Source of the DNA: Massilia sp.
GTDB lineage: Bacteria; Pseudomonadota; Gammaproteobacteria; Burkholderiales; Burkholderiaceae_D
DNA: 9,731 bases
NCBI GenBank assembly: GCA_028291845.1
Contig: JAQGNM010000077.1
Span: 1 to 9,731, forward strand
Direction of reading: 5' to 3'
The position numbers were made by a program, and so were the translations under genes. This document shows positions 6,499-9,731 of this stretch, piece after piece. The notes beneath the pieces were generated by a model, which was not told the origin of the DNA, did not search any database, and saw only the letters and a program-made list of their open reading frames with translations. Positions within the stretch are counted from its first letter, which is position 1, and every line of letters begins with the position of its first letter.

Positions 6499-7236
6499 TC
6501 AGCGCAGCCGGTGCAGGCGGGCGGGCAGCTGACGCACGGATTTTACTTTGACATCGACGTAAGCGGGGCGTTTTAACATGCGCGGCAGGCTGGCGCTGCC
6601 GCTGGGGTCGACTACCCGCAGGTACTGGGTGATCCACGCCGTGCGCATGCCCAGCTGGTGCGCCGGGCGCAGGTTGGCCAGCGTGTCCTCGACCAGGATG
6701 CAGCGGCGCGCCGCCAGGCCGTGCTTGCGCAGCAGCCGGCGCAGCATCAGCTTCGATGGCTTGGGCCGCAACTGGCGGTGCACCCGCATGTCCTCGATGG
6801 CGATGTGGCGATCGAAATGGCGCTGCAGTTTCAAGTGGCGCAGCACCGCGCGCGAATAGATACGCGGGGCGTTGGTGAGCAAAATTTTGCGGCCCGGCAG
6901 GCGCCGCAGCAGCCGCCCCAGGCCGCGCTCGAATTTCATCATGCCGCCGAGCGAGCCGGCCGGTCCCAGATCGTGCGTCTCCTGCAGAAAATGGGCGGCG
7001 TCGACCCGGTGGTGGCGGATCATGCCGAGCAGGGTGGCGCCGTAGCGGCGCCAGTAGCCGGTCCTGGCGGCGTCGATCTCGGCCTGCGTCGGCGCCCCAT
7101 CCACCCCTTGCAGCACGCGGGCGATATACACGTTCATGTTGGCGCTGATGGCGGGAAAAATCGCGTGCGAAGCGTCGTGCAGGGTATTGTCGAGGTCGAA
7201 CAGCCAGACGGCGGGCGATGCGGGTATATTTGGCAC
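6499..7236 (-). CDS. HAD-superfamily hydrolase, pyrimidine 5'-nucleotidase-like
   Basis: With a GTG start at 7236 this is a 245-residue cytoplasmic phosphatase. HAD motif I is WLFDLDNTLHDASH (nucleophile Asp14, acid/base Asp16), followed by an alpha-helical cap. Motif II is LLTNAP (Thr121), motif III Lys159 in LRPKPSK, and motif IV LVEDTLANL (Glu183-Asp184). The FDLDNTLH..(A/S)..IFP pattern is that of bacterial pyrimidine 5'-nucleotidases of the yeast SDT1/PHM8 type, which dephosphorylate UMP or CMP-like nucleotides and damaged analogues; the substrate is inferred. The frame is open upstream to an ATG at 7287 (17 more residues, MPPFHCLIR...), but those codons lack the strong third-position GC of the gene. 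The start is therefore uncertain. It heads the - strand set HAD-slmA-pabBC; HAD next to slmA is a familiar arrangement in Burkholderiales. Confidence 0.87.
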   Translation of the reverse strand: MPNIPASPAVWLFDLDNTLHDASHAIFPAISANMNVYIARVLQGVDGAPTQAEIDAARTGYWRRYGATLLGMIRHHRVDAAHFLQETHDLGPAGSLGGMMKFERGLGRLLRRLPGRKILLTNAPRIYSRAVLRHLKLQRHFDRHIAIEDMRVHRQLRPKPSKLMLRRLLRKHGLAARRCILVEDTLANLRPAHQLGMRTAWITQYLRVVDPSGSASLPRMLKRPAYVDVKVKSVRQLPARLHRLR

Positions 7237-7285
7237 TGGCGAGCTCGCTAAAGGGGCAGATCGAATCAAACAGTGAAAGGGCGGC

Positions 7286-8200
7286 ATGCGAGGCCAGATT
7301 ATAGTGGGGTGGGGCCAGTTGCGACGGGCCGGGCGCTTGGCAATATTCTTGCTCGTCGCGCTGCTGTGGTCCGCATCGAGCCTGGCCGCCGACCGCGGCG
7401 CCCTGTTCAAGGTGACTGGTAACAGCCGCACCCTCTACCTGTTCGGCACCATGCACGTCGGCCGCGCCGATTTTTATCCGTTCGAGCCGCGCCTGGCCGC
7501 GGCGCTCGGCGCCGCGCCGACATTGGCGCTGGAGATCGATCCAACGCCGGCACCGCAAGCGGCCGCGCGCGCCATGCAAAAATACGGGCTGGCGCCGCCC
7601 GGCACGCTCACCCCGCCTGCGCTGGCGCCGCGTTTGACGCGCGCGCTGCGCCAGGCCGGAATCGACCCGGCCACGCTGGCGCCCTACAAACCGTGGCTGA
7701 TCGCCACCATGCTGGCGGTCAGCGAATTCACCCGGCTGGGCTACGACAGTACGCTGGCGGTCGACGCCAGGCTGGCGGCCCTGGCGCGCGAAAAAAATAT
7801 CAAAGTCATCGAGCTCGAATCGATCGACTCCCAGCTGGCGCTGTTCGACAGCCTGCCGCTGCAGGCGCAGTGGGCGTTTCTGGACGAGACGGTGAGCGAA
7901 ATCGAATCGGGCAAACAGCAGGACGAGGCGCGCCAGATCGCGCAAGCCTGGGCCACGGCCGACCGCACGGCGCTCGATGCGATTGCGGCGCGTCTGGAGG
8001 CCGATAGCACCGTCTCCGGCCGTTTTATGCGCGAGGTATTGCTGGACGGGCGCAACGCGGCGCTTACCAATGGCATCGTCAAATTGATGGAGCGCGAAGA
8101 CAACAGCGTGGCGGCGATCGGCGTCTTGCATCTGGTCGGCAAACGCAGCGTGCCGGCCTTGATGCGCGAACGGGGGCTCACGGTCGAGCAGATCTATTAA
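7286..8200 (+). CDS. TraB/GumN-family exported protein
   Basis: This 304-residue protein belongs to the TraB/PrgY/GumN/Tiki group, whose animal Tiki members are metal-dependent proteases; function in bacteria is mostly unknown. A hydrophobic signal segment spans about residues 18-30, with a probable cut after SLAA (35). The two GX2H motifs that define the family are GTMH (54-57) and GVLH (279-282). Glu83 (LALEID), the GYDSTLAVDARLAALA segment (152-167) and LLDGRN (252-257) match other conserved positions. The protein is therefore probably periplasmic or membrane-attached. The ATG at 7286 has GAAAGG upstream (7275-7280). Later GTG or TTG starts (for instance GTG at 7304) would still keep the signal peptide. 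It is divergent from the HAD gene, with the two start regions nearly or fully overlapping. The stop lies 10 bases before the channel remnant. Confidence 0.9.
   Translation: MRGQIIVGWGQLRRAGRLAIFLLVALLWSASSLAADRGALFKVTGNSRTLYLFGTMHVGRADFYPFEPRLAAALGAAPTLALEIDPTPAPQAAARAMQKYGLAPPGTLTPPALAPRLTRALRQAGIDPATLAPYKPWLIATMLAVSEFTRLGYDSTLAVDARLAALAREKNIKVIELESIDSQLALFDSLPLQAQWAFLDETVSEIESGKQQDEARQIAQAWATADRTALDAIAARLEADSTVSGRFMREVLLDGRNAALTNGIVKLMEREDNSVAAIGVLHLVGKRSVPALMRERGLTVEQIY
7298..7303 (-). promoter_or_regulatory. Candidate -10 box for the HAD-slmA-pabBC transcript
   Basis: Read on the - strand, these bases spell a perfect TATAAT. A -35 at 16-base spacing is poor (GTCGCA, 7320-7325). Transcription would begin near 7291, only a few bases before the ATG at 7287, which fits better with the GTG start at 7236. 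The box lies inside the first codons of the divergent TraB-family gene. A perfect hexamer in such GC-rich DNA is suggestive, not proof. Confidence 0.4.
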
Positions 8201-8210
8201 GTACGCCTGA

Positions 8211-8990
8211 CAAAACCGGCTATTTGTTCTGATGGCAACAAGCTCGTACACTGAGCCATACCGATCGTCAGCTATCCCGCAGACGGGCTTCTATTGCCTG
8301 CTGTACCTCGCCAACGCGCTGATCGGCATGGCCAGTATCTCAGTCACGATCACCTATATCATGCAGCTCTATAACGCAGTAATGCGGCGCAATGCTCTCG
8401 GCCTGAGCATGAACGTGATGACAAGGGACACTGCCGACGCCGCCGTGCTGCTTGCCGGCCTGGGCCCGCAAGGCCGGTTCGACACCGGCTACACCGTGGT
8501 GGCCAACCTCGGCGCCTCGCTGACGACCATCAAGGAGGCGCACCACCTGTATCCGCTGCTGTTCTTTTACCGTCCATACCACCCGGCCAGCTCGATTCCG
8601 CGGATTGCGTTCATTGCCCTCGATGCGGTCACGTTGCTACGCACCGCGCTCGACGACGGCGAATACCGCTGGCTCAAGGAATCGGCCGCGGTGGAGAGCC
8701 TCGGCGGCCTGGCGGCTATCCTGGTCAAGACCCTGCAGTGCACTTTCATCCCCGGCGCTGCACAGAAACCCACGTCGGGCAGGAGCAGGCGGGCCGCCAC
8801 GATGCGTGGTGCGCGCGCTACCGGGCCGCGCTGCGCCAGCTCGAACAGGCAGGCATCTGCGTGTGGCCCGACCAGGACGACGGAGCGCAGCAGTACTCAC
8901 GGCTGCGGCAGGAGTGGGATCCGTACGTCGAGCGCCTCGCACGCTACATGGACTACGACATTGCCGTGATCGACCCGGCCACCGCCAGCG
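8211..8990 (+). pseudogene. Remnant of a potassium-channel-like membrane protein (5'-truncated, frameshifted)
   Basis: From 8211 one frame reads a membrane segment (FYCLLYLANALIGMASISVT, then ITYIMQLYNAVMRRN) and a cytoplasmic part with LAGLGPQGRFDTGYT, KEAHHLYPLLFFYR, ALDAVTLLRTALDDGEYRWLKESAAVESL and TFIPG. This order strongly recalls the last helix and soluble tail of bacterial ion-channel (Ion_trans_2) proteins. Near 8755-8780 the resemblance moves to the frame one base earlier (RHDAWCARYRAALRQLEQAG, YVERLARYMDYDIAVIDP), which indicates a one-base deletion or equivalent. The first helix and most of the pore are absent because the TraB gene ends at 8200. The expected filter (TxGYGD) reads TSSYTE. 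No stop occurs at the expected end; the second frame runs on to 9370, antisense to the next gene. An ATG at 8232 could give a short product. The family call is from recall, and the end coordinate is approximate. Confidence 0.65.
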
Positions 8991-9065
8991 CCTGCAGGGT
9001 GCTGCGCGCTGAGCTCGTCCACGAAGTCGACCATGTGCCACGGAAGACGGGCGGCAGACCTCGAC

Positions 9066-9089
9066 GGCGGCAGCATTGGCGCTGCCGCC
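9066..9089. terminator. GC hairpin between convergent genes
   Basis: GGCGGCAGC (9066-9074) pairs perfectly with GCTGCCGCC (9081-9089) around a 6-base loop. It lies 11 bases beyond the stop of the - strand PfpI gene and after the channel remnant, so it is well placed to end transcription from both sides. There is no T-run on either strand, so intrinsic termination would be weak or depend on other factors. Confidence 0.45.
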
Positions 9090-9100
9090 CAGGCACCGCC

Positions 9101-9730
9101 TCAGCGCGATGCCGCCCCTCGCTGCCCCATCCCGGCGCCGGCCCGGCTCGCCGCGAGCAGCCCGCCGCCGATCAGCGCAATACCGAGCACGGTGCCCATC
9201 GACGCGTAGGGCATCAGACGCATGGCGGCGGTCGCCCAGGCCGCCGGGCGCTCGCGCTGCGGATCCGAATCGCGACGCCTCAGCGCGCCGTCGCTGGCCG
9301 GACCGCCGGCATACAGCTGGATCATCTCGCGCACGAAGGGCACCATATCCTGCGGACCGCGGCTGGTTAGCCAGTTGCCGTCACGCACCACTTCCTGGTC
9401 GAGCCATGTGGCCCCCGCGTTGACCATGTCGTCGCGCACGCCGGGCCATGAGGTGAGCGCGCGCCCTTCCGCAAGCCCGGTCGAGGCAAGCAGCCATGGA
9501 CCGTGGCACAAGGTCGCGATCGGTTTGCGCTCGTCGTCGAATTCGCGCACGAAGTCGCGCGCCTTGGCGGACTGGCGCAGCAAATCGGGGTTGATGAAGC
9601 CACCGGGAATCAGGAGCCCGTCGTAATCGCGCGCGCTCGCCTCGTCGATCGTCCTGTCGACGTCGACCCGCCTGGCCGGCTTGTTCAGGTTGACGCCGCG
9701 GATGGTGCCGCCGTGCAGCGAGACGATGTC
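9101..9730 (-). CDS. DJ-1/PfpI-family protein with C-terminal membrane-segment extension (partial, 5' end outside window)
   Basis: The 209 visible residues cover most of a DJ-1/PfpI (YhbO/PfpI-type, class I glutamine-amidotransferase-like) domain. Visible landmarks are GGTIRGVN, VDRTIDEASARDYDGLLIPGG, FINPDLLRQS and the nucleophile elbow ATLCHGPWLL with Cys75 followed by His, as in PfpI-type enzymes. After the normal end of the domain (about MVPFVREMIQLYAG) a tail of roughly 65 residues continues: a charged stretch (RRRDSDPQRERP), then a single hydrophobic segment (MGTVLGIALIGGGLLAAS) near the C-terminus, then a short Gly/Arg end. Codons in the tail keep the high third-position GC of a real gene, so it is probably translated. 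Relatives are linked to protein or nucleotide deglycation, chaperone or protease activity under stress; which one applies here is unknown. The start lies beyond the window edge. Confidence 0.88.
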   Translation of the reverse strand, partial: DIVSLHGGTIRGVNLNKPARRVDVDRTIDEASARDYDGLLIPGGFINPDLLRQSAKARDFVREFDDERKPIATLCHGPWLLASTGLAEGRALTSWPGVRDDMVNAGATWLDQEVVRDGNWLTSRGPQDMVPFVREMIQLYAGGPASDGALRRRDSDPQRERPAAWATAAMRLMPYASMGTVLGIALIGGGLLAASRAGAGMGQRGAASR

Positions 9731-9731
9731 C

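Noticed and set aside
7225..7235. TATATT and TTGGCA as + strand promoter elements for the TraB-family gene
   Set aside because: TATATT has no acceptable -35 upstream, and TTGGCA has no -10 at 16-18 bases downstream, so neither makes a convincing promoter.
6479..8251. Very long - strand open frame (590 codons) spanning the HAD and TraB-family genes
   Set aside because: Its translation is low-complexity Arg/Ala/Gly-rich and antisense or out of frame to two clearly conserved genes; such openings are common in high-GC DNA.
8889..8900. AGCAGTACTCAC, matching 9 of 12 bases of the E. coli SlmA site GTGAGTACTCAC
   Set aside because: Only one half-site plus the core matches, it lies inside the channel remnant where the bases also read as Gln-Tyr-Ser codons, and a single partial match in nearly 10 kb is compatible with chance.

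Overview
The window is high-GC bacterial chromosome. A PabB-PabC fusion, a SlmA-type TetR regulator next to a HAD phosphatase, and a GGTGCCTGTCCCC-type palindromic repeat suggest a betaproteobacterium of the Oxalobacteraceae kind (Massilia, Duganella or Janthinobacterium-like). That placement comes from gene content and family resemblance; no search was run.

Left part, + strand. The last 39 codons of an EAL-domain protein end at 121. A 163-bp nested inverted repeat follows (134-296). Next is a two-gene unit: an isochorismatase-like cysteine hydrolase (398-961) and a GlxA-type DJ-1/PfpI-AraC regulator (987-1997), preceded by a promoter-like stretch with a 13-bp palindrome. A CoA-binding protein (2114-2551) overlaps a PPK2 polyphosphate kinase (2548-3378) by an ATGA junction. 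An exported glutathione-peroxidase-like protein (3432-4028) follows.

Middle, - strand. Reading leftwards from about 7.3 kb are a HAD-family pyrimidine 5'-nucleotidase-like protein, SlmA (nucleoid occlusion), and a PabB-PabC fusion that makes p-aminobenzoate for folate. The gaps of 43 and 20 bp suggest one transcript. Its head is divergent from, and very tightly packed against, an exported TraB/GumN-family protein on the + strand (7286-8200).

Right end. Ten bases after the TraB stop comes a remnant that resembles the C-terminal half of a potassium-channel-like protein. It lacks its N-terminus, carries a frameshift near 8755-8780, and has a filter-like segment without GYGD. It converges on a DJ-1/PfpI-family gene on the - strand, cut by the window edge, which has an unusual C-terminal tail with one predicted membrane segment. 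A 9-bp GC hairpin lies between the two.

Most of the window is ordinary housekeeping and accessory chromosome. I see no mobile-element gene, CRISPR array, tRNA or rRNA, and nothing that clearly amounts to an undescribed multi-gene system. The points most worth a second look are the nested palindrome, the decayed or variant channel gene, the PfpI tail and the crowded HAD/TraB divergent start region.
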